Shown: positions 28,784 through 38,419, counted from the stretch's first letter. The stretch: 64,000 nt of DNA from Pseudoxanthomonas sp. CF125 (GCF_900104085.1 NZ_FNLD01000003.1:853836-917835), one strand, 5' to 3'. Made by a program: numbers and translations. The notes: generated from the letters alone by a model not told the origin.

Positions 28784-28866
28784 CCAGTCAAAGTCGCAAA
28801 CCGCCTCGGGTAGAGCCCGTTCGCCAGCGGTGCTGCGGCCACCGCCAGATAGGGGAGTCCATCGTC

Positions 28867-30159
28867 ATGACTGCAGTACCCGCCAATGCCACCGTCGCCG
28901 CCAACCGGCACGTCGGTTCCATCGCCATCATCGGCTTGCTGTTCTTCATCATGGGGTTCTTCACCTGGATCAACGGGCCGCTGATCACCTTCGTCAAGCT
29001 GGCTTTCGATCTGGACGAAGTGAAGGCGTTCTTCGTCGTCTTCGTCTTCTACATTTCCTATTTCATGTTGGCTTTGCCCGCGTCCTGGGTGCTGAAGCGC
29101 ACGGGTCTGAAGAAGGGATTGGCGCTCAGCCTGTTCGTCATGGCGGTGGGGGCGGCCCTGTTCGGCGAACTGTCCACCCAGCGCGTGTATGCAGGCGCAC
29201 TGACCGGACTGTTCGTGATCGGCGGCGGACTGGCCATGCTGCAGACCGCGGTCAATCCCTACATCAGTATCCTGGGACCCATCGAAAGCGCCGCGCAGCG
29301 GATCGCGGTGATGGGCATCTGCAACAAGGTCGCCGGCATGCTGGCGCCGTTGCTGATCGGCTCGCTGGTGCTGCACGGAATCGGCGACCTGGCTACGCAG
29401 GTGAGCACCGCCGATGCGGCGACCAAGGCGATGCTGTTGAACGAGTTCGCCGCCAAAATCCACACCCCGTACCTGGTGATGGCCGGTGTGCTGGTGCTGG
29501 TGGCCATTGCGATCCTGTTTTCCTCGTTGCCGGAAATCAAACCCGCCGACGCCAATGCCGAACGCGCCGACGGCGCGGCCGGCGCCAAGGGCAACGTGTT
29601 CCAGTTTCCGCATCTGTGGCTGGGCGTGCTGTGCCTGTTCGTCTACGTGGGCGTGGAAGTGCTGGCGGGCGATGCCATCGGCACCTATGGCAACGGCTTC
29701 GGCTTGCCGCTGGACGAAACCAAGTTCTTCACCTTCTTCACTCTCTGCGCGATGCTGCTGGGCTATCTGATCGGATTGGCGGCGATTCCACGCTTCATCT
29801 CGCAGCAGCGTTACCTCAGCGTTTCGGCGGTGATGGGCATCGTGTTCGCCCTGTGCGCGTTCCTGACCAAGGGTTATGTGTCGGTCGGTTTTGTCGCAGC
29901 GCTGGGACTGGCCAATGCGATGATGTGGCCGGCGATCTTTCCGCTGGCGATCAAGGGCCTGGGCCGCTTCACCGAAACCGGTTCGGCGCTGCTGGTCATG
30001 GGTATCGCCGGCGGCGCGATCATCCCGCAGGCGTTCGCCATCCTGAAGCAGCACCACGATTTCCAATTGGTGTTCGCGCTGCTCGCCGTGCCCTGCTACC
30101 TGTACATCCTGTTCTTCGCCTTGCGCGGACACCGCGTGGGCAAGACGAAACAGGCATGA
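28867..30159 (+). CDS. nagP: Sugar MFS transporter of the FucP family, probable GlcNAc permease NagP
   Basis: 430 residues with 12 hydrophobic segments. The N-terminal FFIMGFFTWINGPLITFVK and the QTAVNPYISILGPIESAA region are typical of the FucP/glucose-galactose/NagP group of proton symporters. As the first gene of the plus-strand arm, followed by a LacI regulator, NagB-II, NagA and NagX, it is best read as the inner-membrane GlcNAc importer; no phosphotransferase system is needed because a kinase is encoded alongside. The ribosome site GGGGAG is clear, and the operator at 28770 lies just upstream. Confidence 0.88.
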   Translation: MTAVPANATVAANRHVGSIAIIGLLFFIMGFFTWINGPLITFVKLAFDLDEVKAFFVVFVFYISYFMLALPASWVLKRTGLKKGLALSLFVMAVGAALFGELSTQRVYAGALTGLFVIGGGLAMLQTAVNPYISILGPIESAAQRIAVMGICNKVAGMLAPLLIGSLVLHGIGDLATQVSTADAATKAMLLNEFAAKIHTPYLVMAGVLVLVAIAILFSSLPEIKPADANAERADGAAGAKGNVFQFPHLWLGVLCLFVYVGVEVLAGDAIGTYGNGFGLPLDETKFFTFFTLCAMLLGYLIGLAAIPRFISQQRYLSVSAVMGIVFALCAFLTKGYVSVGFVAALGLANAMMWPAIFPLAIKGLGRFTETGSALLVMGIAGGAIIPQAFAILKQHHDFQLVFALLAVPCYLYILFFALRGHRVGKTKQA

Positions 30160-30186
30160 TGCGCAAGTTACCGGGAATCACAGGCA

Positions 30187-31248
30187 ATGGCTGAGCCGAA
30201 TATGCGCAGACCCACCATCAAGGATGTCGCCGAACGCGCCAAGGTGTCGCTGAAGACCGTGTCGCGCGTCATCAACAACGAACCCTCGGTGATGCAGGGC
30301 ACGCGTGCGCGCGTGCTGCACGCCATCGCCGAACTGGATTACGAACCCGACCAGTCCGCGCGCAACCTGCGCAGCGGCACGCCGTTCGTGGTCGGCCTGA
30401 TCTACGACAACCCCAACCCGTACCACATCATCGGCGTGCAGAACGGCGTGCTGGCCGCGTGCCGGGAAACCGGTTTCGGCCTGCAGATCCATCCCTGCGA
30501 TTCCACCTCGCCGCTGCTGGCCGAAGAATTGTCGGAACTGGTGCAGCGTTCGCGCCTGGCCGGCCTGGTGCTGACCGCACCGATGTCCGAAAGCATGGAA
30601 CTGGTGCAGGCGCTGGCGGCGCGCGGAGTGAAGCTGGTGCGCATCATCGCCGCCACCGAAGACCCCAACGACGGCTACCCCTGCGTCTACGTGGATGACC
30701 ACGATGCCGCCTATGAAATCACCGAACACCTGATCCAGCTCGGCCACCAGCGCATCGGCTTCCTGTGGGGCGGACTGGCGCACCGGTCCAGCATCGAACG
30801 CTACAACGGCTACGAGAAGGCGTTGAAGGATTACGGCATCACCCTGGACAAGCATCTGGTCGTGCCGGGCGACTACACCTTCGACGATGGTTTCCGCGGT
30901 GCCCGGCGCTTGCTCGCTTTGCGCGAGCCGCCGACCGCGATCTTCGGATCCAACGACGAGATCGCCGCCGGCGTGCTCGCCGCCGCCAAATCGGCGGGCA
31001 TGAACGTGCCCTACGACCTTTCCATCGCAGGCTTCGAGGACAGTCCGTTCTCCAAGCAATCCTGGCCCGCGTTGACCACCGCCAAGCAAGCCACCGAGGA
31101 CATCGCCCGGCAGGCCGCGCGCCTGCTGATCGCCGGCTTGCGCCACGACGCCTACGACGAAAACCCCACGCCGCTGCACAACCAGGGCTTCGTGCCGCAA
31201 CTGGTGGTGCGCGGCTCCACCGCGCCGGTACGCCCGCGCAACGATTGA
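30187..31248 (+). CDS. nagR: LacI-family transcriptional regulator of the nag locus
   Basis: 353 residues. An N-terminal helix-turn-helix at about 9-28 (TIKDVAERAKVSLKTVSRVI) and hinge helix YEPDQSARNLRSG are followed by a periplasmic-binding-like effector domain (VVGLIYDNPNPYHIIGVQNG, then IFGSNDEIAAGV and IAGFEDSPFS). It probably represses both arms of the locus through the two TGACAACGTT palindromes and is released by a GlcNAc-derived ligand. The gene starts 27 bases after nagP and is followed 14 bases later by nagB-II. Confidence 0.88.
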   Translation: MAEPNMRRPTIKDVAERAKVSLKTVSRVINNEPSVMQGTRARVLHAIAELDYEPDQSARNLRSGTPFVVGLIYDNPNPYHIIGVQNGVLAACRETGFGLQIHPCDSTSPLLAEELSELVQRSRLAGLVLTAPMSESMELVQALAARGVKLVRIIAATEDPNDGYPCVYVDDHDAAYEITEHLIQLGHQRIGFLWGGLAHRSSIERYNGYEKALKDYGITLDKHLVVPGDYTFDDGFRGARRLLALREPPTAIFGSNDEIAAGVLAAAKSAGMNVPYDLSIAGFEDSPFSKQSWPALTTAKQATEDIARQAARLLIAGLRHDAYDENPTPLHNQGFVPQLVVRGSTAPVRPRND

Positions 31249-31262
31249 AGCCAAGCCACCCC

Positions 31263-32315
31263 ATGAACACCGCAGCAACGAACCAAGCCGGTTTGCCCGC
31301 CCCCCACGACACCCTGATGTACGCCGAAGCCGCGCAGACCGCCGAAGTGGTCGCCGCGCAGTTCACGCGCAACCAACCGGTCATCGCCGCACTGGCCGAA
31401 GACCTGCGCCGCAATCCGCCGCCGTTCGTGGTGACCTGCGCGCGCGGCAGCTCCGACCATGCGGCCACTTATGCGAAGTATCTGTTCGAGACGCAGCTGG
31501 GCATCGTCACCGCTTCGGCCTCGCCCTCGGTCGGCTCGGTCTACGAAGCGAAGCAGAAACTGGATGGCGCGTTGTATCTGGTCATCTCGCAATCGGGCAA
31601 AAGCCCCGACCTGCTGCGCAACGCCGAAGCCGCGCGCGAAGCCGGCGCGCGCGTGGTGGCGCTGGTGAACGTGGAGGATTCCCCGCTGGCGCAGCTGGCG
31701 CATACCGTGGTTCCGCTGCATGCCGGTCCCGAACGCAGCGTGGCGGCGACCAAGAGCTATCTGTCGTCGCTGTCGGCCATCCTGCAACTGGCCGCCTACT
31801 GGAAAAACCAGGCGCCGTTGCTCGACGCGCTGGAATCCTTGCCCGACAGCCTGCGCGCCGCGTGGCAGGCCGACTGGTCGCCGCTGACCGAAGGCCTGGT
31901 CGATGCGCACAACCTGTTCGTCCTCGGCCGCGGTCTCGGCCTCGCCGCCGCGCAGGAAGCCGCACTCAAGTTCAAGGAAACCTGCGGCCTGCACGCCGAA
32001 GCCTACAGTTCGGCGGAAGTGAAGCACGGGCCGATGGCGCTGGTGGGGCCGGGATTCCCGGTGCTCTGCTTCGCGCAGCCGGATGAAACCGAGGCCGGCA
32101 CGCTGGCCCTGGCCAAGGAATTCCGGGGGCGCGGTGCGGAGGTCTGGGTATCGTCGGCACATGGAGATCTTCCATTGGTGAAAGCGCCGCATCCGGCCTG
32201 CGCGCCGCTGCTGACCATCCAGAGTTTCTATCGCGCCATCAATGCATTGGCGCTGCGCCGCGGGCACAATCCGGATGTGCCGCCGCATCTGAACAAAGTC
32301 ACCGAGACCGTATGA
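31263..32315 (+). CDS. nagB-II: SIS-domain glucosamine-6-phosphate deaminase (NagB-II)
   Basis: 350 residues with two SIS domains. The first has VTCARGSSDHAATYAKYLFE and VISQSGKSPD; the second has LGRGLGLAAAQEAALKFKET and EVKHGPMALVG. This is the sugar-isomerase half of GlmS without the glutaminase domain, the NagB-II type that deaminates GlcN-6-P to fructose-6-P. The step follows NagA, whose gene overlaps its stop (ATGA, 32312-32315). Because the N-terminal glutamine amidotransferase is absent, it is not a biosynthetic GlmS. Confidence 0.92.
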   Translation: MNTAATNQAGLPAPHDTLMYAEAAQTAEVVAAQFTRNQPVIAALAEDLRRNPPPFVVTCARGSSDHAATYAKYLFETQLGIVTASASPSVGSVYEAKQKLDGALYLVISQSGKSPDLLRNAEAAREAGARVVALVNVEDSPLAQLAHTVVPLHAGPERSVAATKSYLSSLSAILQLAAYWKNQAPLLDALESLPDSLRAAWQADWSPLTEGLVDAHNLFVLGRGLGLAAAQEAALKFKETCGLHAEAYSSAEVKHGPMALVGPGFPVLCFAQPDETEAGTLALAKEFRGRGAEVWVSSAHGDLPLVKAPHPACAPLLTIQSFYRAINALALRRGHNPDVPPHLNKVTETV

Positions 32316-33469
32316 ACGGCGATCCGACCGACAGCATCCTGGCCCTGGTCAACGGCCGCGTCCTCACCGATCGCGGGATCGAGGAGGGCATTGCGGTGCT
32401 GGTGCAGGCGGGGCGTATCGTCGCCGTGGTTTCCGAGCACCAGGCTTTGCAGCGCGCCGATGATGCGTACGACCTGCAAGGCGCGATCCTGCTGCCGGGT
32501 TTCATCGATTGCCAGGTCAACGGCGGTGGCGGCGTGCTGTTCAACAACTCGCCGGATGCCGAATCGCTGCGGCGCATCGGTGCGGCGCACCGCCAATTCG
32601 GCACCACCGGTTTCCTGCCCACCCTGATCAGCGACGATGCCGGCAGGATGCGTGAAGCCGTCGCCGCCACGCACGCGGCGATCGCGCAGAACGTGCCGGG
32701 CGTTCTGGGCATCCATTTGGAAGGTCCTTACCTGGCGCCAGCGCGCAAGGGCACCCACGACGCCAGCAAATTCCGCGTGCCGGACGCGCAGGAAATCGAA
32801 CTGGCCACCGCTCTGGACAACGGCATAACGTTGATCACACTTGCGCCGGAGCGGGTGGGCGCCGATACGGTGCGTGCGCTGGTACAGCGCGGGGCCATAG
32901 TCTGCGCCGGCCATACCGCCGCCAGTTACGAGGAAACCCGCACCGGCATCGACGCGGGCATCCGCGGCTTCACCCATCTTTTCAATGCCATGTCGCCCCT
33001 GACCGGCCGCGAGCCCGGCGCGGTCGGCGCGGCGATGGAAGATGCCGGCACCTGGTGCGGCGTCATCGTCGACGGCCATCACGTGCACCCGGCCAGCCTG
33101 CGCGTGGCGTTGAAGGCCAAGGCGCGCGGCAAAGTATTCCTGGTCACCGACGCCATGCCCCCGGTGGGCGCGGACGATCCCAGCTACGAACTCTATGGCG
33201 AAGTGATCACCGCGCGCGATGGCGTGGTCCGCAATGCGGCGGGGACATTGGCCGGGTCGGCATTGGACATGGCCACGGCGGTGCGCAACAGCGTACGGAT
33301 TCTCGGTTTACCGCTGGAAGAGGCGGCGCGCATGGCCTCGGCCTATCCCGCGGAGTTCCTGGGCATAGGCGACCGCTACGGCCGCATCGCGCCGGGCTAC
33401 CACGCCGATCTGGTGGCGTTGGACGCGGACCTGCAGGTCGTCGCCACCTGGATCGACGGCAGCCAGTGA
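32312..33469 (+). CDS. nagA: N-acetylglucosamine-6-phosphate deacetylase
   Basis: 385 residues, amidohydrolase fold. Family motifs are LLPGFIDCQVNGGGGV (with the NagA-type Q-x-N instead of H-x-H), GIHLEGPYLAPARKGTHD, CAGHTAAS, FTHLFNAMSPL and the catalytic aspartate in LVTDAMPPVG. It removes acetate from GlcNAc-6-P to give GlcN-6-P, the substrate of the upstream NagB-II. It overlaps nagB-II by four bases and nagX by four bases, so the three are translationally coupled. Confidence 0.95.
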   Translation: MNGDPTDSILALVNGRVLTDRGIEEGIAVLVQAGRIVAVVSEHQALQRADDAYDLQGAILLPGFIDCQVNGGGGVLFNNSPDAESLRRIGAAHRQFGTTGFLPTLISDDAGRMREAVAATHAAIAQNVPGVLGIHLEGPYLAPARKGTHDASKFRVPDAQEIELATALDNGITLITLAPERVGADTVRALVQRGAIVCAGHTAASYEETRTGIDAGIRGFTHLFNAMSPLTGREPGAVGAAMEDAGTWCGVIVDGHHVHPASLRVALKAKARGKVFLVTDAMPPVGADDPSYELYGEVITARDGVVRNAAGTLAGSALDMATAVRNSVRILGLPLEEAARMASAYPAEFLGIGDRYGRIAPGYHADLVALDADLQVVATWIDGSQ

Positions 33470-34536
33470 CCGCGCCGCGGCGCTTCGATTCGGTCGATGC
33501 GCTGCGCGGCATCACCGTGGCGGCGATGCTGCTGGTCAACAACCCGGGCGACTGGGGCCACGTGTACGCACCGCTGCTGCATTCGGAATGGAACGGCTGC
33601 ACGCCGACCGACCTGGTGTTTCCGTTCTTTCTCTTCATCGTCGGCGTGTCGATCGCGCTGGGCATCGTCCCACGCGTGGAGACGGGCACCGGTATCGCTT
33701 CATTGCGGCGCGCGGTGATGCTGCGTGCGGCGAAGATCATCGGCCTGGGGTTGCTGCTGCACCTGCTGGCGTTCTGGCTGTTGGACAAGCCGTGGTTCCG
33801 GCCGTGGGGCGTGCTGCAGCGGATCGGCCTGTGTTTCGCGGCGGCAGGTCTGCTGGCGACCCTGACCCGCGCCAATGCGCAGTGGTTCATCATCGCGGCC
33901 CTGTTGCTGGGTTATTGGGCCTTGCTGGCGGCGGGCGGTTCGTTCGCACCTCTGGACAATCTGGCCAGCCGCATCGATACCGCGCTGCTGGGACCGATGG
34001 TCTATCAGTTCGATGCGGCCAGCGGCCGTGGCCATGATCCGGAAGGCTTGTTGAGCACGCTGCCCGCCATCGCCACCACGCTGCTGGGCGTACGCGCAGG
34101 CCAATGGCTGCGCGGCGGCGATGCGAAGCGACTGCTGTTGGCCGCAGTGATCGCACTGGCGGCCGGATTCGCCTGGTCGTACTGGTTCCCGTTCAACAAG
34201 AACCTGTGGACGTCCTCTTATGTGCTGTGGACGGCGGGCTGGGCCATGCTGGCACTGACCCTGTGCCATGCGCTGATCGATGTCGGCAAGTGGCCTGCGC
34301 TGGGCCGCCGTTTCGGAGCCAATGCCATCGCCGCCTATGTCGGATCGGCGGCTATGGTCTATGCACTGGCGGGGCTGGGTTGGTGGGAACCGATCTATCG
34401 TGTCGGCTTCAGCCAATGGATGAGCCCGCGTTTCGGGCCCTACCTGCCGTCGTTGGCCTTCGCCTTGGCGTTCGTGGGACTGTGGTGGGGCGTGGTGTAT
34501 TGGATGGACCGTCGCCGCTGGTACCTCAAGCTCTGA
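33466..34536 (+). CDS. nagX: NagX-like membrane acyltransferase (HGSNAT/DUF5009 family)
   Basis: 356 residues from a GTG overlapping the nagA stop (GTGA). The N-terminus [20 protein letters not shown], then [20 protein letters not shown], is the family hallmark, followed by about ten membrane helices, with [10 protein letters not shown] and [19 protein letters not shown]. It is related to human heparan-alpha-glucosaminide N-acetyltransferase, and its gene recurs in nag clusters of Xanthomonas and Shewanella as NagX. Its exact role in GlcNAc use is not known. It is the last gene of the plus-strand arm. Confidence 0.9.
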   Translation: MTAPRRFDSVDALRGITVAAMLLVNNPGDWGHVYAPLLHSEWNGCTPTDLVFPFFLFIVGVSIALGIVPRVETGTGIASLRRAVMLRAAKIIGLGLLLHLLAFWLLDKPWFRPWGVLQRIGLCFAAAGLLATLTRANAQWFIIAALLLGYWALLAAGGSFAPLDNLASRIDTALLGPMVYQFDAASGRGHDPEGLLSTLPAIATTLLGVRAGQWLRGGDAKRLLLAAVIALAAGFAWSYWFPFNKNLWTSSYVLWTAGWAMLALTLCHALIDVGKWPALGRRFGANAIAAYVGSAAMVYALAGLGWWEPIYRVGFSQWMSPRFGPYLPSLAFALAFVGLWWGVVYWMDRRRWYLKL

Positions 34537-34624
34537 CCGCTCTCAGCATCCTTCTGCTTCCGATCACAGCTTTCTCCGCTGCATTGGAGTAGAAAGGCGG
34601 GCATCCCCCGGTGTGAGTGCCGCC

Positions 34625-35908
34625 ATGCGCCCGTCTACGTACCTGCTTGCCTGCTGCTTGCTGTTGCTGACCGCGTGCGATCTGTCAGGCGCCGAGGACG
34701 ACAATAAACGTTCCGCGCAGGAAGCGCCCGAACGCGCCGCGTCCCGGCTTATGGCTTCCCCACGCGTCGTGCCGGTGAATCGGCCGGTCGCCGTCCACGC
34801 CAGTGCCGTCGCGCAGGCCGCACCTGGGCAGCCCCCCTCGATGGGCGGCAATCTGCCTGCCCGGCAGATTCCCAATCCCGCTTTCAAGAGCACCGAAGTC
34901 GCGCGGTTCGACCAGCCCTGGGCAATGACTTTCCTGCCCGATGGGCGCCTGCTGGTCACCGAAAAGCCGGGCAAGTTGCGGCTGATCGATGTCGCCACCA
35001 AGCAGATCGGCGAAATCATCGGCGTGCCGGCCGTCGCCTATGGCGGGCAGGGCGGCTTGGGCGATGTGGTGTTGCACCCGCAATTCGCCAGCAATCGTCT
35101 GATCTATCTGAGCTATGCCGAATCGGGAACCGGCGGACGTGGAGCGGCAGTGGCGCGCGCGGTCTTGAATCTGGACGCCAGCGGCAACAACGGCAGCCTA
35201 TCCAACTTGCAGGTGATATGGCGGCAGATCAAGGTGAGCGGAGAGAATCATTACAGTCATCGCCTCGCCTTCGACCGCGATGGCAAGCTGTGGATCAGTT
35301 CAGGCGAACGCCAGAAGGGCGCGCCGGCGCAGGATATGCAATCCAACCTGGGTAAGATGTTGCGCCTCAATGCGGATGGTTCGACGCCTGCTGACAATCC
35401 GTTCGCCAATCAGGGAGGCATTGCGGCGCAGGTGTGGTCGTTGGGCCATCGCAATGTGTTGGGCGTCGTTTTCAATGCGCAGGGCCAGTTGTGGACGCAT
35501 GAGATGGGTCCTGCCGGCGGCGACGAACTCAACCTGATCGAGCGCGGTTCCAATTACGGGTGGCCCATCGTTTCCAACGGCAGCAACTACGACGGCAGCG
35601 ACATTCCCGACCATTCCACGCGGCCGGAATTCAATGCGCCGGAAGCATGGTGGACGCCGGTGATCGCGCCGGCCGGTTTCATCATCTACGACGGCGATCT
35701 GTTTCCCTATTTCCGCGGCAACGGCTTCATCGGCGGGTTGGCGTCGACGGCGCTGATCCGCATCCAGTTCGACGGCAACACCGGCAGGGAAGTGTCGCGC
35801 TATCCGATGGGCCAGCGCATCCGCGAAGTGGAGCAGGGTCCGGACGGCGCGATCTGGCTGCTGGAGGACGGTTCGAACGTACGCTTGTTGAAATTGACGC
35901 CGACTTGA
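34625..35908 (+). CDS. PQQ-dependent sugar dehydrogenase, lipoprotein
   Basis: 427 residues from ATG 34625. A lipoprotein signal ends at L-T-A-C (residues 14-17), so it is membrane-anchored in the periplasm. A linker of about 70 residues precedes a six-bladed propeller: [40 protein letters not shown], the catalytic-histidine region [20 protein letters not shown], then [10 protein letters not shown] and [21 protein letters not shown]. This is the soluble aldose dehydrogenase (YliI/Asd) family using PQQ and calcium. An alternative GTG four codons upstream is less likely. It is convergent with the beta-barrel gene that follows and probably independent of the nag operon. Confidence 0.9.
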   Translation: MRPSTYLLACCLLLLTACDLSGAEDDNKRSAQEAPERAASRLMASPRVVPVNRPVAVHASAVAQAAPGQPPSMGGNLPARQIPNPAFKSTEVARFDQPWAMTFLPDGRLLVTEKPGKLRLIDVATKQIGEIIGVPAVAYGGQGGLGDVVLHPQFASNRLIYLSYAESGTGGRGAAVARAVLNLDASGNNGSLSNLQVIWRQIKVSGENHYSHRLAFDRDGKLWISSGERQKGAPAQDMQSNLGKMLRLNADGSTPADNPFANQGGIAAQVWSLGHRNVLGVVFNAQGQLWTHEMGPAGGDELNLIERGSNYGWPIVSNGSNYDGSDIPDHSTRPEFNAPEAWWTPVIAPAGFIIYDGDLFPYFRGNGFIGGLASTALIRIQFDGNTGREVSRYPMGQRIREVEQGPDGAIWLLEDGSNVRLLKLTPT

Positions 35909-35924
35909 TCGCTGCGAGCGGCGA

Positions 35925-36842
35925 TCAGAGGTCGATCACGGCTTCCACGCTCACATAGCGGTAGGCGTAACGGTCGGAGCCGGTTTCGTTGAGCACCGGC
36001 GTGTCCTTGTATCCCGCATTGGCGCGCAGCCAGGCTCTCTTCCAGTGCGGGGTGTCTACGCCGACCTCCAGCATGCGCGCATTGCTCCAGCTTTCGCTGT
36101 CGCTGCGCTGGCGGCCGAAGCCCGCGGCCGCACGCCATTGGTAGCCGCCGTAGTGGCGCCGAAGCGCGACCACGCCCAGGACTTCTCCGTACCATTCCGG
36201 CGAGTAATAGTCCCCTTCGCGCGCCTCGCTGTTGCGGAAGTAGCGGCTGCGCAGCTGCACGCTGATTCCCTGTTCGGGCAAGGCCGCGAAGATCAGGTTG
36301 CCACGCAGATGCGTACGCAGATTGCTGCCGGAACCGAAGTCCTGCAGGCCGACCAACCCAGTAGCAGTCCAGCGCTCGCCCATCGGCAGGTCCACTGCAG
36401 CGCCGGCAAAGGTCTGCACCAGGCCGCGTTCGGCACCCTCGCGGGTTTCCAGGATTTCGCGTTCCAGGAAGAACTCCTTGCGGCGGGCGTCCTGGCTATG
36501 CAGCGAAGCACTGCCCAGCAGCGCGTCGCCATTGGTGCCCGCGTCCACTTTCCACCGCCACAGATCGCCGCCGCCCGCGGCGCGGACATACAGGCGCTCT
36601 TCGCTCTGCGACCAGCCGTCGCCAGCGAAGCGCGCGCGTTCCACCTTCATCCCCAACCAGCGATCGTCGCTATAGCGGCGCAGGTCCCAGCCCAGTCCGT
36701 ATTTCTGCGTCTGGTTGCCGTCGGCGTCGGAAGACAGCCACAGCTCAGGTCGAAACGCCTGTTTCGGCGACGGTTCTTCGCCGGCCGCCGCCATGCCCGA
36801 CAGCGCCATCAACAGGGCGAAAGCCAGCGGAGCCCGCTTCAT
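35925..36842 (-). CDS. Outer-membrane beta-barrel-like protein paired with a glycosyltransferase (YaiO-like)
   Basis: 305 residues with a signal peptide (MKRAPLAFALLMALSGMAAA). The rest is a series of amphipathic strands with many W, Y and R residues (YGLGWDLRRYSDDRWLGMKV, WTATGLVGLQDFG, VQLRSRYFRN) and ends in AYRYVSVEAVIDL, a terminal strand fitting an outer-membrane barrel. It overlaps the glycosyltransferase gene by four bases, so the pair is coupled. It may help export the polysaccharide, in the manner suggested for YaiO-type proteins; this is inference from context. Confidence 0.6.
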   Translation of the reverse strand: MKRAPLAFALLMALSGMAAAGEEPSPKQAFRPELWLSSDADGNQTQKYGLGWDLRRYSDDRWLGMKVERARFAGDGWSQSEERLYVRAAGGGDLWRWKVDAGTNGDALLGSASLHSQDARRKEFFLEREILETREGAERGLVQTFAGAAVDLPMGERWTATGLVGLQDFGSGSNLRTHLRGNLIFAALPEQGISVQLRSRYFRNSEAREGDYYSPEWYGEVLGVVALRRHYGGYQWRAAAGFGRQRSDSESWSNARMLEVGVDTPHWKRAWLRANAGYKDTPVLNETGSDRYAYRYVSVEAVIDL

Positions 36843-38236
36843 TTCGTACCCCAGGTCTTGCGCAGGCGCAGCAGTTCGGCCGCATAGCCCAACACGCACA
36901 CCGGTTGCAGCAGCATGGTGTAGCCGATCGAATAGAACAGGAAACCGCTGAGATTGCGCCGCACCCGCAGATCCTGTCGTTTGAACATCCTGGTCTGCAC
37001 GCCGAAGATGACGATGTTCCAGAGCATGGCCAGAGGCAGCACCAGCAGCGTCATCAATCCCGCGATCCAGTAGTAGCCGAACAGCGCCAGCACCAGGCCG
37101 GGCAAGAACGCCAGCGTGTAGACCAGGTCCAGCGGCAGGAACAGCAGATTCCACCAGATGAAAAGCGTGCTCATGCGCGGCGCGAACAGCAGCCGGCCAT
37201 GCCGTGCGAAAGCTTCCATCAATCCGCGCGACCAACGCTGGCGCTGGCGCGAGAATTGCCCGACCTTGGCGGGAACCTTGGTGAACAGGCAGGCGTCCTC
37301 GCAATAGCCGATGCGCGCGCCGGTGGCCAGCAGCGCCCACGACACCACGATGTCTTCGCCCACGCACTCGGGCCAGCCGCCCACTTGTTCCAGCGCCTGC
37401 CGCTCGTACAGAGAGAACGCGCCCTGCGCCACCAGCGTGCCGTGGTACATGCTCTGCATGCGCTTCACCGCGGCGATGCCGTGGAAATAATCCCACTCTT
37501 GCGCGCGGGTCAGCCAGTTGTCGCGCGAATTGCGCACCAGCACCGCGCCGGCGACGGCCACCGTGCCGGCGGGGTCAGAGAGATAGCGCTGCACGATTTT
37601 GCGCAGCGCGTCGGTGCGCAGATAGGAGTCGCCATCGACGGTCAGCACGAGCCCCTGCCGGGTCTCGGCGAATCCGCGGTTCAACGCCGCCGACTTGCCT
37701 TGGTTGCGCGGCTGCGCCAGTACGCGGATCTGCATCCCCGGGCGCGAGAGCCGGCCGGCCGCCGCCTGGGCGATGGCCAGGCTGTCGTCGGTGGAGCCGT
37801 CGTCGATCACCACCACCTCTACCTGGCCGACGTAGTCCTGCAGGGAAAGGCTGAGCAGGGTGTCGTCGATGTTCTCGCCTTCGTTGTAGCAGGCCACCAG
37901 CACGCACAGGTCCGGATACACGGCGAACTCGCGCCTCGAAGGACGGCGATCGCTGAGGATCGAGCCGATCAGGAAGGCATTCATAAAACCGGGCACATAG
38001 GCGATGAAGGCGATTACCACCAGCGCCACCGCGAATCCGGTGACGTGCGACAGCTCGCTCAACCAGGATTGCGACAGCCACACGCTGAAACCCATCCAGG
38101 CTGCGGCCAGGGCCAGGACCAGGGCGAACTTGACCCGCAACGGCACGTACAGACCGCCGCGCGCGGCCAATGCGGGCGTGAGCGAGAGTTCGTCGGTTGC
38201 CGGGTCGATCAGCGAGGTCGAATCGAGGTTGTACAT
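36839..38236 (-). CDS. Membrane glycosyltransferase family 2, PgaC/cellulose-synthase-like
   Basis: 465 residues from the ATG giving MYNLDSTSL. Two N-terminal membrane helices (about 36-57 and 65-92) and four near the C-terminus flank a cytosolic GT2 domain. The processive-synthase motifs are all present: VVIDDGSTDDS, TVDGDSYL, WPECVGEDIVVSW and QRQRWSRG (the QxxRW motif). It probably polymerises a beta-linked exopolysaccharide, with poly-GlcNAc or a related polymer the closest guess. The PgaB deacetylase and PgaD are not next to it; only the barrel protein is. An in-frame ATG 16 codons upstream gives an unlikely N-terminus. Confidence 0.85.
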   Translation of the reverse strand: MYNLDSTSLIDPATDELSLTPALAARGGLYVPLRVKFALVLALAAAWMGFSVWLSQSWLSELSHVTGFAVALVVIAFIAYVPGFMNAFLIGSILSDRRPSRREFAVYPDLCVLVACYNEGENIDDTLLSLSLQDYVGQVEVVVIDDGSTDDSLAIAQAAAGRLSRPGMQIRVLAQPRNQGKSAALNRGFAETRQGLVLTVDGDSYLRTDALRKIVQRYLSDPAGTVAVAGAVLVRNSRDNWLTRAQEWDYFHGIAAVKRMQSMYHGTLVAQGAFSLYERQALEQVGGWPECVGEDIVVSWALLATGARIGYCEDACLFTKVPAKVGQFSRQRQRWSRGLMEAFARHGRLLFAPRMSTLFIWWNLLFLPLDLVYTLAFLPGLVLALFGYYWIAGLMTLLVLPLAMLWNIVIFGVQTRMFKRQDLRVRRNLSGFLFYSIGYTMLLQPVCVLGYAAELLRLRKTWGTK

Positions 38237-38419
38237 ATCCAGTGTCCAGGTGCTTATGGAGTAGCTGCACTGGAGTAAAAGCAATTATCGTGCCAGGGGT
38301 GGAATCCCTTTCCTGTTGAGCTGTTGGGTCCGGAGAGGGCAAGAGAATGGTCACGGACGGCGAACTGCGTCACATTTTTACCGACCGCTGCCTTGCAGAG
38401 CTGGTGCGACGGAGCCGAC

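Larger units (their letters stand above)
28464..28866. promoter_or_regulatory. Divergent control region of the nag locus
   Basis: A 403-base stretch without a gene, between the kinase (minus) and the MFS transporter (plus). It holds two LacI-type palindromes (listed separately) and a weaker third match at 28655-28668 (GGATACCGTTGTCT). The part from about 28540 to 28690 is AT-richer than the surroundings, as expected for a promoter region. A GGGGAG ribosome site lies just before the transporter start. Confidence 0.7.

Noticed and set aside
31263..32315. GlmS (glucosamine-6-phosphate synthase)
   Set aside because: The protein has only the two SIS domains. The N-terminal glutamine amidotransferase domain with its catalytic Cys is absent, and it lies in a catabolic operon.
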